From Strigops habroptila (Eukaryota > Chordata > Aves > Psittaciformes > Psittacidae): a stretch of 64,000 bases of DNA. Shown here piece after piece: positions 46,296 to 58,275 of the stretch. Position 1 is the first letter of the stretch. Every line of letters begins with the position of its first letter. Made by a program: the position numbers and the translations under genes. The notes beneath the pieces are model-generated. The model saw only the letters and a program-made list of their open reading frames with translations, ran no database searches and was not told the DNA's origin. The stretch is taken from the NCBI RefSeq assembly GCF_004027225.2, contig NC_044297.2, forward strand, positions 5,414,047 through 5,478,046, written 5' to 3'.

Positions 46296-49200
46296 CTGGC
46301 CACCAACAGGGGATTCTTAATTTAAGCAGCTCATTGGAGAAGCAGGCACATATGTCTGCCCATGGAGAAATCAGCTGGCTGCAGATGTGAGCTGCTCAAT
46401 GATTCCCCATGGGAGATTCATCTCTGGCAAAAGGAATTTGAACACACAACGTGGGTGTTTCTGATGCCCTCCTAAAGCTACCCCTTCCCTTCTCTACAAT
46501 TCCCTCCCCTCGCACAGCCTGAGGACTAGGCTGCCTCATCCACCTCACTCCCTGCACAGCAGGTTCTCTAACTTCCAAAGGGAGAAGAGAAGAAGCACGA
46601 GTATCCACTGTCCTCCCCATGGGTACAGCCCCCCAGTATCAGCCCCTCATGCTGCCTTTTTGCTCCCCTCTCCTGGGAAGTCCTGAACACCTCCATCTCC
46701 CATGGCAAAGGGAGATGTGAGGAGACCCCAGCCCTTGGTGGCTCCATGGGATCCAGCTCCCTTCAAATCCCATAGCACGGCAGCTTTTCCCCGACAGCCC
46801 TGACAGCACCTTGGCCTAATCAGAGGGAAACTTTGCTCTGGAAGGGAGTGGAAGAGCCCCAAAAGCTTTGCTCTGAAAGGTGATGTAACCATACTTCCCT
46901 CCTCAAAGATTCAGGATGAATTATTTAGACCTGTAGTGCAGCAGATCTGCTGAATTATTTAGGAGGATTTGGATTTGTAAGCCAATGAAGCAGAAGCAAA
47001 CTGAGCTTAGCAGCACATTGAATAGTCCCAAGAGAAACCCAGGCCCTTTTCCTCTTCTTTTCCTGCTGGGAATCAGTAGAAAAGCAGCCTGGATGGTGCT
47101 GGGGCAGAGTCCTAGGAGCCAGGCAGGCAGAGTCAGACAAACTGCTTTTTCCAGCAGGATATTTTTGCTGCCCAACTGGTTACTGGTGTGTGTGCGGGGC
47201 TGGGAGATAAGCATTGTGTAAGGCCGAGTAATGCTGAGGAGGAGGGGAGGAGCAGGAGGAAAAAGCTGTGAGAGGGAAAACCTGTGCTCCTCTCTATGGG
47301 ATGAGAATCTCACCTGAGCTCTGGGGTCAGGATGGCACAGGGGCTTGGGATATTTTGGCTTTGCAGCTGATTTCTGTTTCTGACCCAGGGTGTAATGCCC
47401 AGCTCCAGCAGTTTGGGATCACCTGCTTACTCTCCCCACCTTCACCCGTGAGATATCATCCATCAGCTCCCTCTGCAAATCACAGCAGGATTTGGAGCAC
47501 ACGATGCTCTAAAAGATAATTTATCTGAGGGTCTATGCATGGTTTTGCCTTTTGACTTCCATGCCCCAAGGAGCCAAATTTTCCAGCTTCTCTTTCTGGC
47601 CCTGAGGACTAGAAACTGCTTTTACTATCAGAGTTCACGTCATGAAACAATACCAGGGTGATGCTTTAGAAGAATATCTGGTTGTATGAGATCTGGACTA
47701 GACAAGCAAGACTTTGTGGTGTGACAGAGATGTCCAGCTAACAGACACCCAGATTAGCATGACAGATCAATACCAAGAACCACACAGCAATTTATCCCTG
47801 TTTTGCAACTCCACCAGGCAGAGGAAGCTGCTTCGTTTAAACTATGAAAGTAAACTTTGCTCTGAGGCTCTGGGGATGTAGCCTGGGCTTGTCTCTATTT
47901 CGCCATCGAGCAAAGGAAGAGGCCGAAGAGCTACCCAGGAGCCGAGATGTGCTCTTGTCATTAATTTTAATGGGAAAGGAGTGGATGAATCCCAGAAATG
48001 GAAGAGGAAATTTCAGTCTTCTTATGTAAGTTCAGATGTGATACACTTTTCCCATGACCTTTTGGGGGTTTTTTTTGCTGCTAAACTGGCTGGGATTAAA
48101 ACCAGGATTTGCTGGCCTTTTCTCAAGGCTCTGAGAAAGGGAGCTGAGAGCAAAGCCCAGTCTAAGTAGGCTTGAACGCATCAGGTGAAATTCTCCTGCT
48201 GGGAAAGCCATGTGGAGTTTATTTTTCATCACAGCTTTGTCTGGCTTTATTTTACCTAAAATTACGGAACGTGACAGGAGAAAACACACAGACAAGTGTC
48301 ACATTGGTGCCACATTGCTTTGCTTGCTCCTTGAACCCTGTCTGGAAGGGATTAGCTGGATGGCTTCTCCCCTCCACCTCAACCAAAACATGAAATATCC
48401 CCAGCCCTGGCTGCAAATCGCTTTCTGCAGCACAATAAGGACACTATCACAGGCACATCAGGGATATCAGCTGGTGGCTTGGCCACAGCAAGGCTCAGCT
48501 GCTGGGTATGCATCACCCCCTGCACAACAGCCTTGCAGAGTTTAAAGTAAAGCCCACAGGAGACATTAGTAGCCATCACAAGCATCAGCTGAGATCCTCC
48601 TTGGCCTCATACATAAGCTCCTCTCTCACTATCTTGCAGATCACTACTGTAATATTTACTCTTGACAGGATGGCTAAGTGGCATCTTTTTGATCCTGCAG
48701 CATCCCATGTGAACACACACATGTCCCTGCAGCTCCACCACAATGGCGACAAGCAGGTTTCCAGGCTCATTGTCGTTTGTAATCCACCTGCCTACCACAA
48801 ATGGTCAAACACCAAACTCGCATTCTACTCTGCTGCATTTCATCTCCAAATCCCCAGGCGAGGCGAAGCACAGCACTTCCCACAGTGTGAGTTTCCAAGG
48901 AGGGTGAATACACAGTGGGGACCTACTATGGTTTGCTCAGGAGCTGTTTTTTGAGAGGGATAAGGGATGATGCTCCCCAGCACTCAACAATCCCAAGGGG
49001 ATACCCCAGCCCTGACACCCCGAGTTCCCATTCTGCCACCTATCGAAAGGTCAGACACTGTGCAGCTCCACAGCAGCCTTCCCATGTTCCAGCTTTCTCT
49101 GCTGCTGCTTTCACCCCACTTGGAATGGAAATACCTGGCCATGCAGCTTTGGGAAGCAAAGCAGGGCAAGTGCGGGCAGACCAGGGATATCCCTTCCCCA

Positions 49201-52200
49201 CACCACCACCACTTCCCAGCTTGCCTCTACATCTGGTTCACATTTTGCTATTTAAAATTCGTGTGCAAAAATAAAGGTACTCTTTATTACACTGGAATCC
49301 TCATCCTGTTCCTCTGGGTATATCTGAGCCCTTCAAGCCTCTGAAACATTTTGCTGGTTCGTTTCCTTTTCCCAGGTTTGCCTCACTCTTCCAATATTGC
49401 TTCATAGCTCTGTAGGGGAAAAAGTCATTAAATACACCTACTTCTTGCCTTTATCACTGATGTTATTGTCTTGTAATTCCCTTACAGAGCCGTAAATTAG
49501 TATGAACTAAGTTACATCCAGTTTCAATGGATTTGTAAATAATCTGATAGTAAAATAAAAAGAAGAGGAAAAAATCCTGTCTTTGTCATTTCTGTTCATC
49601 CTTTATCCTAAAATATAAGGGAGAAGGGGCTCTTATTCAATCTATCCATGCAAATCCACTTAGGGCTGCGTCCAGGATGACTATGCTAACTAATTAAGGA
49701 AGATGAGTATTGTGGAAGAGATCAGTGACTCCCTCATGGTCCCTGTGCTGCCAGCTGCACCCGGAGGTGCCAGGCTCCAGTGAGGTGGATGAACGTTCCA
49801 TACACTCTCTGCCCAGATTTCCCTGCAAGGAAACAAGTCACTGGTGCTTCATCACCTGTTTGCGGTGAGGTTGCAAAGAGAGGATTATTTTGAATCATTT
49901 TCAGTCAGATTTTGTTGGAAGAGTTTTCAATCTCCCCATTAATGAAAGTGGGAGACAGGGGCATGTTTGCAGCAGGATCTTTCAGCACGGCTCAGCTCCC
50001 AGCATTCGGAGATCTCAGCTACATGCCACGCTGCAGGACAGCCTTCCATGGGCAGGCAAGGGCTGGGCATTCACCCTGTGCTCCTCAATAACCCAAATTT
50101 CCATGTCAGCCCTTTGCTATTACTCTCCAGGGCTCCCGTGCCCTGGGAAAGCTTCCAAATGAGGCAACACCACACAGTCAGACTCGTTTGCGGGGGTGAA
50201 GACACAGCAGACGGGGCGAGTGCTGACATGAACGGGATGGATGAGCCAGAGAGGACGAGTTTCAGCACAGGAAGAGCTGACGGGGCAATGACACAGACTG
50301 GGGGACAGCAGCCTCCCTGTAGCCAGGTAGGGACAGCCAAGGGACACAGCAGGGCCACCCTGTTCCCCCACGGTGGCTGAACTTCTGAGCTTCTGGCTGC
50401 AAAATCTGCCCAAGGCAGGACGATTCTTGAAAAGCTGCAGATACAACCACTGGCTCATCTGGTACAAATAACTTCTTGGCTTTGCTGCCTTGTTATATTA
50501 TGACTTACTACAGAAACACGAAGCTCTGTGTGGCTGAAAATTAATTTTTTTTTTTTTTATGTGCTTTTTCCCTTTGAGGGAAATCCTGCTAAACCATTCC
50601 TCACATGAATACACACTTTGTTCTTCTCCTTCTCCTCCTTCTTCTCCTTCTCTTTCTTTCCATTCCCCTCCTTCTTCGCCGCCTTCTTCTTCTCCTCCTT
50701 CTTCTTCCTCTCTTCAATTTTTACATCCTAAAATAGCAAATTCCAGCTGACTGCTTTCAAGGCAACAAGGCACTCGCAGGATTGTGGGAGCATTGCTCAA
50801 ATCAGAAGAGAAGCCAAAGAAGCTGCCAGGAAACAATATTAAAAAAAGCAGGGAGGTGGATCTTGTCTGCCATAAATCAAAGCCCTGCAGTTTGTGCAGT
50901 GCTAAATCCTCTCCCATGCTCCACCCCGGCAAAACTATTTCACTCGGTGTCAAATGCCCTGATAGTGGGCTGGGATTTGAGCTAGGATTCGGGAGGAAGG
51001 CAGGGCAGCAGCAGACCTGGCTGCTCCAGTTCACAGGAGCAAAGCAAACCCACTTGCCGAGCCTCAGCCACCCTCCTGAGTTATGCCAAAGGCTGGCAAC
51101 CACGGCGTGACCATCCGCGGGACACGAGCACAATCCAGTGGGGACCTGCCAGATGCACAAACCAGCTAGAGATTGATTTAGTCCTCTCTTGTTCCTGGAG
51201 GTCCTGCTCGACCCACCTGCCTCTCCCTATGCCACCGCTGGGGCTCTTGTGTGCACGCTAATGCTGTGCCCAGGATGGTTTCCCATGCTGGCTTTGGGAA
51301 GGGAACAGCACAGCTCTCCTGATGCACAGCCAGACACATGCTGTGATGTTCCAGCTCATGCTGGGGCTCCCATCTTCCCCAACCCTGCTCCATCTCAGTG
51401 CTCAGAGGGGCAGAAGCTGATGTGGGGGTTGGGGATGGGATCTGGCTGCTCCCCAGCATGCAGAGGTGTGTGCTGGAGCACGGGGAACCTCTTCACTGCA
51501 CACCTGACGAGGACGCAGCCGCGCTGCACAATGCATGGGGCAAGTCCAGATGTGCTGCTAGCTGCCCAGTGAATTCTTGAGTACTGTGTCAGCCGTCGAT
51601 GGCAAACAGGCCTGCTCAAAGCATGCAGGCAGGAAACCTACCTCTGTGTAGGAACAGATTAACAACTAGGTGAGGAAGAAGGAGGCAAACAGACTTCTCC
51701 AGGGCAGATGTACAGGGAGAGGAGGGATGTAGGAACATAACTGAACCTCCAAGCCTGCTCCACCCTACCGGTGACTACTGGGACACACTGAATGCTGCTT
51801 GGTGGTTGGGAAGTCACAGTGTGTGTGGATACCTGCTTACCATCTGCACCAGCATGATGGGCCTTAACTGTGAACAAGCCCAGCCTGCATGGGCTACAGA
51901 AATTGGTCCCAGAGCCCTTGCCTGTGTTGCTTCGGGAAGGTGATTTAGCAGAGATGCTCAGGGGTTTTTCTTTACAGCATCCTTCCCCATATTTAGCACT
52001 AAAAGCAAGGCCAAGAGGGGTCAGGAAGTTGGTCCCACCCTTGTCTGCACCTTGGCATAGCAATTCCCAGCCCCATGGGTGGTCCTCAGCCCACACTGAC
52101 CTGACCCTGCTGCTTTCTACCTGAAGGAAGGGCTGTTCAGAGAGCAAACTCCTGCCGGGCTTGACAGTGCTGGAGCCAGGATGGGAGCAGCCACTTGTGC

Positions 52201-52478
52201 ACAGGCTTCTGGGCTCAGCTACTCCTTGTCCTGCATCTATCTGCCTCTGCCAACACCTGACAGCTCCACTGCCTCTGCAACCCTTGTAGCTGAAGCAGCT
52301 CTGCAGATACTGTGCCTCAGTTTCCCCATCTGCACCTAGGATGGCTCTGGCCATGGCCCCAGCGATTTGGTTCCCTGTGGTCAGAGGCCTGGGGAACATG
52401 TCCTTGTTCCTGCTGGGAGGACTAGTTGTGGCATGGGCGAGACACACCCGGGCCCAGCCCAGTGCTCATCCCAAACCG
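46296..52478. other. Unique DNA; polypyrimidine tract and minor splice-like sites
   Basis: Apart from the pyrimidine tract at 50620-50715 and a T14 run at 50545-50558, no repeats are recognised. A minus-strand GTAAGC donor near 51836 follows an open stretch with acceptor ccaatttctgtag, but codon texture is average. The 262-codon minus frame at 51659-52447 is the longest outside the CpG island. It has no domain or signal, and its composition is that of non-coding DNA. Confidence 0.4.
50620..50715 (+). repeat. Polypyrimidine CTT/CTC tract
   Basis: Nearly 96 bases consist of C and T in CTT, CTC and TTC triplets (ttcttctccttctcctcctt and onwards), with only an A and two G interruptions. Mirror-symmetric polypyrimidine of this kind can form triplex (H-DNA) structures and is unstable in length. 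Confidence 0.85.
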
Positions 52479-52784
52479 GGGAGAGGGGCTTTTGACAAAG
52501 GGCCTACAGGGACAGGACAAAGGGGGCTTTAACCTGCCAGAGGGGAGATTGAGATGAGACATGAGGAAATAGTTCTTCCCTGTGAGGGTGCTGAGGCACT
52601 GGCACAGGGTGCCCAGAGAAGCTGTGGCTGCCCCATCCCTGGCAGTGTTCAAGGCCAGGTTGGACAGGGCTTGGAGCAACCTGCTCTAGTGCAAGGTGTC
52701 CTTGCCCATGGCAGGGGGTTGGAACCAGATGAGGTTTAAGGTCCCATCCAACCCGAGCCGGTCTGTGATTCCAAGATTCTATGG
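52479..52784 (+). mobile_element. CR1 LINE 3' fragment abutting a CpG island
   Basis: About 306 bases in sense orientation include 'gagaggggcttttgacaaag', 'ttaacctgccagaggggaga', 'ggtgcccagagaagctgtgg', 'ccatggcagggggttgg' and an end reading gattccaagattctatgg, which keeps the octamer-like tail. It ends about 60 bases before the CpG-rich region starts, so the insertion sits at the edge of a probable promoter. Confidence 0.94.
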
Positions 52785-52842
52785 TATTGGAGAGTCGGAT
52801 TCAAGTCCCTGCTCTAAATCAAGCCAAACAGGAACTTCAGCC

Positions 52843-53580
52843 CAGGCCTTTTCCGGCCGGGTGAGCTCCCTGGCTGATGGCTGCTTTCCTCGGTCTCTCT
52901 CCTCTTTTCCCAAAGCGCTTTCCAAGGCGCTGGCACGATCCCAGCGCCGGGTAGGAGCGGCCGTACCGGTGTTCCAGACCCCTCGGTCCCCCCCTCACCC
53001 CGTCCCCAGCCCTGCCCCGTCCCACCGATCCCCGGCGGGGGCTGCGGCCCTCCCGGGGGATACGGGCGGAGCCGGGACACCCCGCGGACCGGGACACAAA
53101 GGCCGGGGGCTGCGGCGGGGCGGGCGCGGGGTTCCAGGCTCCTCCTCCGCCGCCGCGCCGGGGATGCTGCTGCCGGGCGGGCACCGGGAGCCACGCGGAG
53201 AGCCGCGCCGCCACGGAGAGGAGGAGGAAGCAGCGGACACTCGAGGTGGGCGAAGCCCCGCGGATGCGGACGGAGGGAATGCGGGGAATGGGGGGGATCA
53301 GCCCCGGGAGTCCGTCCTCGGGGCAGAGAGGGGGGACGGGGCTGAGCTGCGCCGCCGGGATCCCCAGCGTGCGACGGCAGCGCTCCGGTTTAACCCCAAA
53401 TCCTGGGTTGGGATGCCTGGCACGGCACCGGCCCGACGCCGCGCTGGCAGAGTGCGGGGATTGGGCACAACATGTCGCAGCTGCCCGGAACAGCGGGTTA
53501 AACGGAGCGCGGCCCCGGGTGCGCATCCCTCTGCCAGGTCGGAGCCGCCTGCGGCTCTCACGGGGCTCAGCTCCGGCTCT
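52843..53580. promoter_or_regulatory. CpG island, probable promoter
   Basis: Roughly 80-90 CpG dinucleotides occur in about 740 bases by eye, against very few elsewhere in the window, and G+C is high throughout. A GGGGCGGGCG Sp1-type box lies at 53117-53126, and no TATA box is seen, as in CpG-island promoters. Direction is not settled. On the plus strand, ATG at 53164 opens 27 codons ending in an arginine codon and G before a GAG|GTGGGC donor at 53246. On the minus strand a 229-codon frame (52837-53526) is open, but long frames are expected in such G+C-rich DNA. The sequence encodes no recognisable domain. Confidence 0.75.
53164..53245 (+). CDS. Speculative first coding exon in the CpG island
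   Basis: ATG with G at -3 opens MLLPGGHREPRGEP and an acidic EEEEAADTR end, stopping in phase 1 at a GAG|GTGGGC donor. The position just downstream of the Sp1-type box fits a first exon. The next plus-strand candidate (58230-58275) starts in the matching phase. Open frames are easy to find in CpG islands, so this may equally be 5' UTR or nothing. Confidence 0.18.
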
Positions 53581-54736
53581 TCACTTCCCTCGGAAGTCTG
53601 GAAAACAACTTTCCAAGACAAGGAGAAAATTTTGCCTGTTCAGCACCTTGGTTCAGGCTGCTGTGGTTACGCAGCCCCCAAACTCTCCGGAAAGAGAAAG
53701 AGCTACCAGATGCCTTTGGTTTGTTGTCATCAGATTGAGCCACCCTCGGGAGAAGGGGCTGCCTGCCCGCTGTCGAAATTAGTTGTTATTTGCTGATAGC
53801 TCCTGTGAGCGTGGGGTAGGAGGGACAGTATAGGGTGGAAGAAAGTTAGCAAGCGCAGAGGCTGGGGCTTGCCTGGCCATCGGGTACTTCTGGGTGGAAA
53901 TACTGGTTCTATCTGGATGCGGGTATCGCTGCAAGTGCACAACCAGGTATGGCTGGAGGAGGTTTAGCCATCCCTCGGGTGCCTGCAGTCATAGCCAGGC
54001 AGGTCTGTCGAGGCTTTCCTTGGAGTGTGCATGGCCAGGAGGTCACTGCTGACTAGAGGATGCAGCACTCTTGGGTGCTCCGGTCGTGGAAAGCCAGGGA
54101 TTAACCTCTGCCTTTAGGAGCAGTGCTGGAGAGTGGTTGGGGCAGTGGCCAGCTCTGGGCTGTTACTTCTCACCCCGCTGACATTTGGTGTCAGATCCAC
54201 AGAGCCCGGCACCTGCCAATTCTGGTGGGAATGAGAACGGAGCCAGGGTCTGGGCTTGCTGCCCGATGCTCCCTTCTGGGCTCAGCCAGCTGAGCCACAG
54301 GTTCAGGTTCCCAGTGGTGTGGCAGGAGGGTCCCACACACAGAGATTGACTCAGGATTGTGGGGGAGCCCTGACAGCTCCCATTTAGACCCTCCAGCATC
54401 ACCGTGCCCACGTACCCCAAGCTCAGCTGCAGCTGTGGTACCACAGCATCCCTGCCACAAACCCCTTTCTCCCCAGGGAGTTTGCATTTGGTTTCCTGTC
54501 GTCCCATTCTGCTAACACCCCCGTGGCCCCTTCCAGCAATGCCAAGCTCCAGGCACCCCCTCAGCCACGGCTACCCCAGCAGAGCAGTGCTGAGGAGATG
54601 TTTCTCCCTTTCTCTCCTGTGTTCACAAGTAAGCTGAGGCCTGTGACCTCGTTACATATGTGACTCTGTGCTCACCCCAGAGGGACCAGCACCTGACCCC
54701 TTTTCTCAAGCAGGCTTGCGGGTATCGCTGTGATAC
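53581..54736. other. Unique non-coding DNA downstream of the CpG island
   Basis: CpG density falls sharply after 53580. No repeat family or exon is recognised. Overlapping minus-strand frames at 54163-54507 have no splice support. Confidence 0.4.
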
Positions 54737-54804
54737 CTGTGATTCCACAGTGATTACTGTGGTGGTCCAAATTCCTCCTGAGAGCTTGTTTTCCTCACTG
54801 AAGG
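54737..54804 (-). CDS. Candidate internal coding exon, family not recognised
   Basis: On the minus strand a good acceptor with pyrimidine tract (cttttttttccctgatc, then catgctgcag) precedes 68 bases open in one frame: two leading bases and 22 codons, ending in phase 0 at a CACAG|GTATCA donor. It reads FSEENKLSGGIWTTTVITVESQ in two parts, FSEENKLSGG and IWTTTVITVESQ, with a beta-strand-like end. About 16 of 22 codons begin with a purine. Its end phase matches the start of the candidate at 46203-46295. The donor is only fair and the length is short, so chance is a real alternative. Confidence 0.3.
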
Positions 54805-57164
54805 CTGCAGCATGTGGAACATGATCAGGGAAAAAAAAGTCCTTGTGAGTCTCCACTGTCTATCCTTATGATACCATCACTCCAGACACTGATGAACCTC
54901 CCTTTGAAATCATTGGGGATTTCACACCAGCCGTGCACTGTCACACACCATCTCCAGAGCCCCTCTGCATCGCATTGACCTGCCCAGCTCACACCTACGC
55001 TCACAGCCAGGCTTTTCTAAGGGTCTGTAGAACCCACACCGCCACCCCCCACCCCGTTAGCCATTCTGTGGCATCACCGTGCAATTAATCAAAAAGGCCA
55101 TTAATCAGTGGGACAAAGAACTGTAAGTGCAAAATCAACGGTGGGGGCAATTAATGGCAGCTGCAAAAGCACACTCGGGAACACAATCATTTGCTACAGG
55201 GGATGCTCTCAGCTCCCTGCCAGGCCTCCAGCCACAGCCCCATGACTCACACATGCTCGAGGGGCAGCTCTTTCACCGTCAGAGCCCCTGGCTGCTCTGG
55301 TGTCCCTCCTGCTCCGTGCCGACCCCCTCCTCTTGGCACCACAGGCTGCTAAATTGGTTTTGAGTCGTCGTTTTCCACCCACCCCTTAGTCACTTCTTCC
55401 CTTGCAGGCAGTGCTGTGGAGTGGTGGGAGGCAAATGAATGAGAAATTCAGGCAGGAGAATGAAATTTCAGGAAAAGCCAGCTCTGCTGCGAGCCACTGA
55501 CACAGGCATTGGGACTTCCAGGACAGGTTTCCTGTGCTGAGGGTGCATGGAGCAGACCCTCACCTCAGGCTTGGGCAGAGGGACCATGGCACTGGAGAAG
55601 GGGGGAAGCCAAGCTATTGTAGATGTTCCACTGCAGAGCAGGACCAGGCAGACACAGGGATGCATTCCCAGCAAGCTGCTGCTCTCTCATCCCATGCCTC
55701 TCGTAGCTCTGGCTCTGATGATATCTTTTGCCCTAAATCACAATTTTTCCCCCTCTTTGAAAGCCTCTATTTTGCTGCGGGCAGGTACAGTCATGCTCAG
55801 CACAAGCTCAGGTGAGGCATCTGCAGCATGCAAAGGTGGGCAGCTGCAGAGCAGCCGCTCTTGGTGTGATCCAGGTGAGGGCTGGATCACATACCTGCTT
55901 TCCTTGAGACCATTCAAAATCCCATCCCCATCTCCGACAGCAAGAGCTGAGCCCCAGGCTCTCTCATTGGGAGTCTGAGTCACCCACAGACATCTCAGCA
56001 GAGCTCAGAGCCTGCAGTGCAAGGTGCTGCGTGGACAAGTGCGAAAAGCTAGTATCACTGCAGCCATTACAGGAAACGGGTGCTATAATTGCTTCTCAAA
56101 CAGCACAGGCTGGCAGAGACAGGACCGTGTCCCTGTACTGCTTGAGAATGGAGCCATACATGCTGCCCATGCCATGCACCATGAGGGACAGGATCTTAAT
56201 CCTCCAGTACTTAGAAAAAGCTTAGCACTGATGGGAAACCTGGAGGCTTTTTTTCCCTAGTCTAACCACTGAGTTGCATGAGTGGTTATAAATATTTCTC
56301 TTGAGGTGTCTTAAAAATCCACCACCCCCCCCCCAATTTATTTGATGTTATGTGTTTACCAGCTGCCCTAGGGTTTGCTGTTGTGGGTTTTCCAGACCTG
56401 CACAGAAAGCTTCCCTGTGGAAGGGGCAGGATGAAGGGAGAAGGCACAGAGCACCCATGGAGAACAGCGGTGAAGGCGTGCTGCAGGACCTAAATGGACT
56501 GTTGCCATTAAGGGATTAGTTAAAAATAGCAGGGAATGTACAAAGATTTGGCACATGGGTCACAAAATCTTTACTACACAGATTGTTTGCTACCATTGGG
56601 GTTTCATGCTTGCTCACTTAAAAGCCCCCAAATGAGCAGGAAAGCTTGACAAATTGTTTCTAGGAAGTCCTGAATGTGCACACAGGGCCACTACCTGGTT
56701 TGGAGAGCAGAATCTGGGGGAAAGGGACATCGTGTTGCATGAGCAGAGCTGGGATCACTCCAGAGCTGCAGGAGCAAATGCCCTGCATTGCTTTGCAACC
56801 AGGTCCTCTCAAGAGCAGCATTCTAGTTCAGACCTTCCTCCTCTTCACCCACAGAAGTTTTTCTCCTGAGCTAAAAGGAGATCTCAATTTACCTCCTCAG
56901 CAGCGTAAGGCTCCTTCCAGCAGAGGGTAACAATGAAGAGGAGTTTTAACCATTTTTTAAACAGCCTCATGTCCTGAGACTCTGATTTTTGGAGCACTGA
57001 GCATCTCTCCCCATGGGACACTAGCAGTGCACATGTCTGAGAGCCAGAGAAGCTGCAGCTCAGCACTTACCTCCCTCTTGCTGGAAGAATAAAAGCCTCC
57101 CAAAGGTCTCTCTTAACTTGTCATAGTGCAGTGGCACAGAGCTGTTTGCCACGAGTGGCATTTT
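54805..57164. other. Unique DNA with possible signal-peptide exon
   Basis: On the minus strand ATG at 56968-56966 opens a frame starting MRLFKKWLKLLFIVTLCW that ends GCTGAGGAG before a GTAAAT donor at 56888. It has the basic start and hydrophobic core of a signal peptide. A strong acceptor (cttctctggctctcag) lies about 65 bases upstream of the ATG. A second minus donor GGGAG|GTAAGT is at 57070. The ending phase does not join directly to 54737-54804, so no exon is formally called. Confidence 0.25.
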
Positions 57165-57386
57165 AGATATTAAGAACAAATTCTTCACTATGATCGTGGT
57201 AAGACACTGGCACAGGTTGCCCAGAGAAGCTGTGGCTGCCCCATCCCTGGCAGTGTTCAAGGCCAGGTTGGATGGGGCTTGGAGCAACCTGCTCTAGTGC
57301 AAGGTGTCCCTGCCCATGGCAGGGGGTTGGAACCAGATGAGCTTTAAGGTCCCTTCCAACCCAAACCATTACATGATTCTATGAAG
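57165..57386 (+). mobile_element. CR1 LINE 3' fragment
   Basis: About 222 bases in sense orientation: 'aaattcttcactatgatcgt', 'ttgcccagagaagctgtggc', 'ggccaggttggatggggctt', 'ggagcaacctgctctagtgc', 'aaggtcccttccaacccaaa' and a final 'acatgattctatga'. The octamer tail is partly kept. Same subfamily as the 52.5 kb copy. Confidence 0.94.
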
Positions 57387-58229
57387 TTTATTGAGGTTTT
57401 CTAGATGCAGAAGGGATGAATCTGGCCACTTGCCCTATTGCCTAAGCAAAGATAACCATGTCAGAGAGATTCTAGCTCAGAATGCAAGTTGGAAGGAATG
57501 TTTCGGTATTTAATTGCCTTGGAGCAAGACATCAGCCAGAACTGTCTCAACAGACATGCTCCTCTGAAATGCAAGTGCCTGTGTTTATTTCTTTTTTAAA
57601 ACACAATTAAATGACATCTCTGTGAGCTACTTATGGATGTTCTCTTTTAAAGGTTAATTGAGTATTCTTTGCAACTTTGATGTACATTTCTCTTTGGAGA
57701 AAATTGCTCTGTTTGGCAGCCAGGCATTAAAGGGGTGGTTTTCACAAATGGGCCAATTTTGAAAAGAAAAAAAAGAGGAGGAGGAAAATAGGAAGCAAGA
57801 ACTGAATTTGCCTTTTGGTTTTTTTTTCTGTGGCTGCTGCACTGAAGCCTGGTTGAGCAGAGAAGGGACAGGGACATGTAACATGCTGGAAAGCAAGAGA
57901 GGGAGTTGAAGGATGAGAAGACAGCAGCAGCACAGCAGATGCTTTTTGCAGCAAGGGCTGAGATTGGCTTCTGATCAGCACACAGAAGTTGCCTTTTCTC
58001 AGCTCCCACTTGGCTGAACATCATGCAGGGTACAAAAATACCCAGCATTTAGACAAACCACAGCATAACTGGTATCACAAACAATGAAGGGCAGCACATA
58101 AATAATGCACATCTTACTTGTGGAGCTCAGGTGTTATGAAGTCAAGCATAGACTTGACATGGAGAAGTTGAGTTTACTGGAAGATCTTCAGGTCCTACCT
58201 CGGATAAATTCTTCCTCTGATACTTGCAG
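57387..58229. other. Unique non-coding DNA
   Basis: No repeat or gene is recognised. The segment is A+T-rich up to about 57660, then contains short purine and pyrimidine runs. Overlapping minus frames at 57647-58048 look like chance. Confidence 0.4.
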
Positions 58230-58275
58230 CCTTACTGTTAAGGACTGAGATTGAGGGTTTTCAGCTGCTGCCAGG
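58230..58275 (+). CDS. Speculative small plus-strand exon
   Basis: A good acceptor (cttcctctgatacttgcag) and a strong CCAGG|GTAAGT donor bracket 46 bases that are open in one frame (two leading bases, then LLLRTEIEGFQLLP). Its phase would join in frame to the speculative exon in the CpG island at 53164-53245. At 46 bases, coding or non-coding RNA exon and chance cannot be separated. Confidence 0.18.

Noticed and set aside
51659..52447. 262-codon minus-strand frame
   Set aside because: No signal, domain or coding-like composition is seen. A splice donor inside it suggests at most a small exon, and that too has average codon texture.
52696..53796. 366-codon plus-strand frame, the longest in the window
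   Set aside because: It starts inside the CR1 fragment and runs through the CpG island, where G+C richness removes stop codons. The product is Arg/Gly/Pro-rich with no domain, and the minus strand is equally open.
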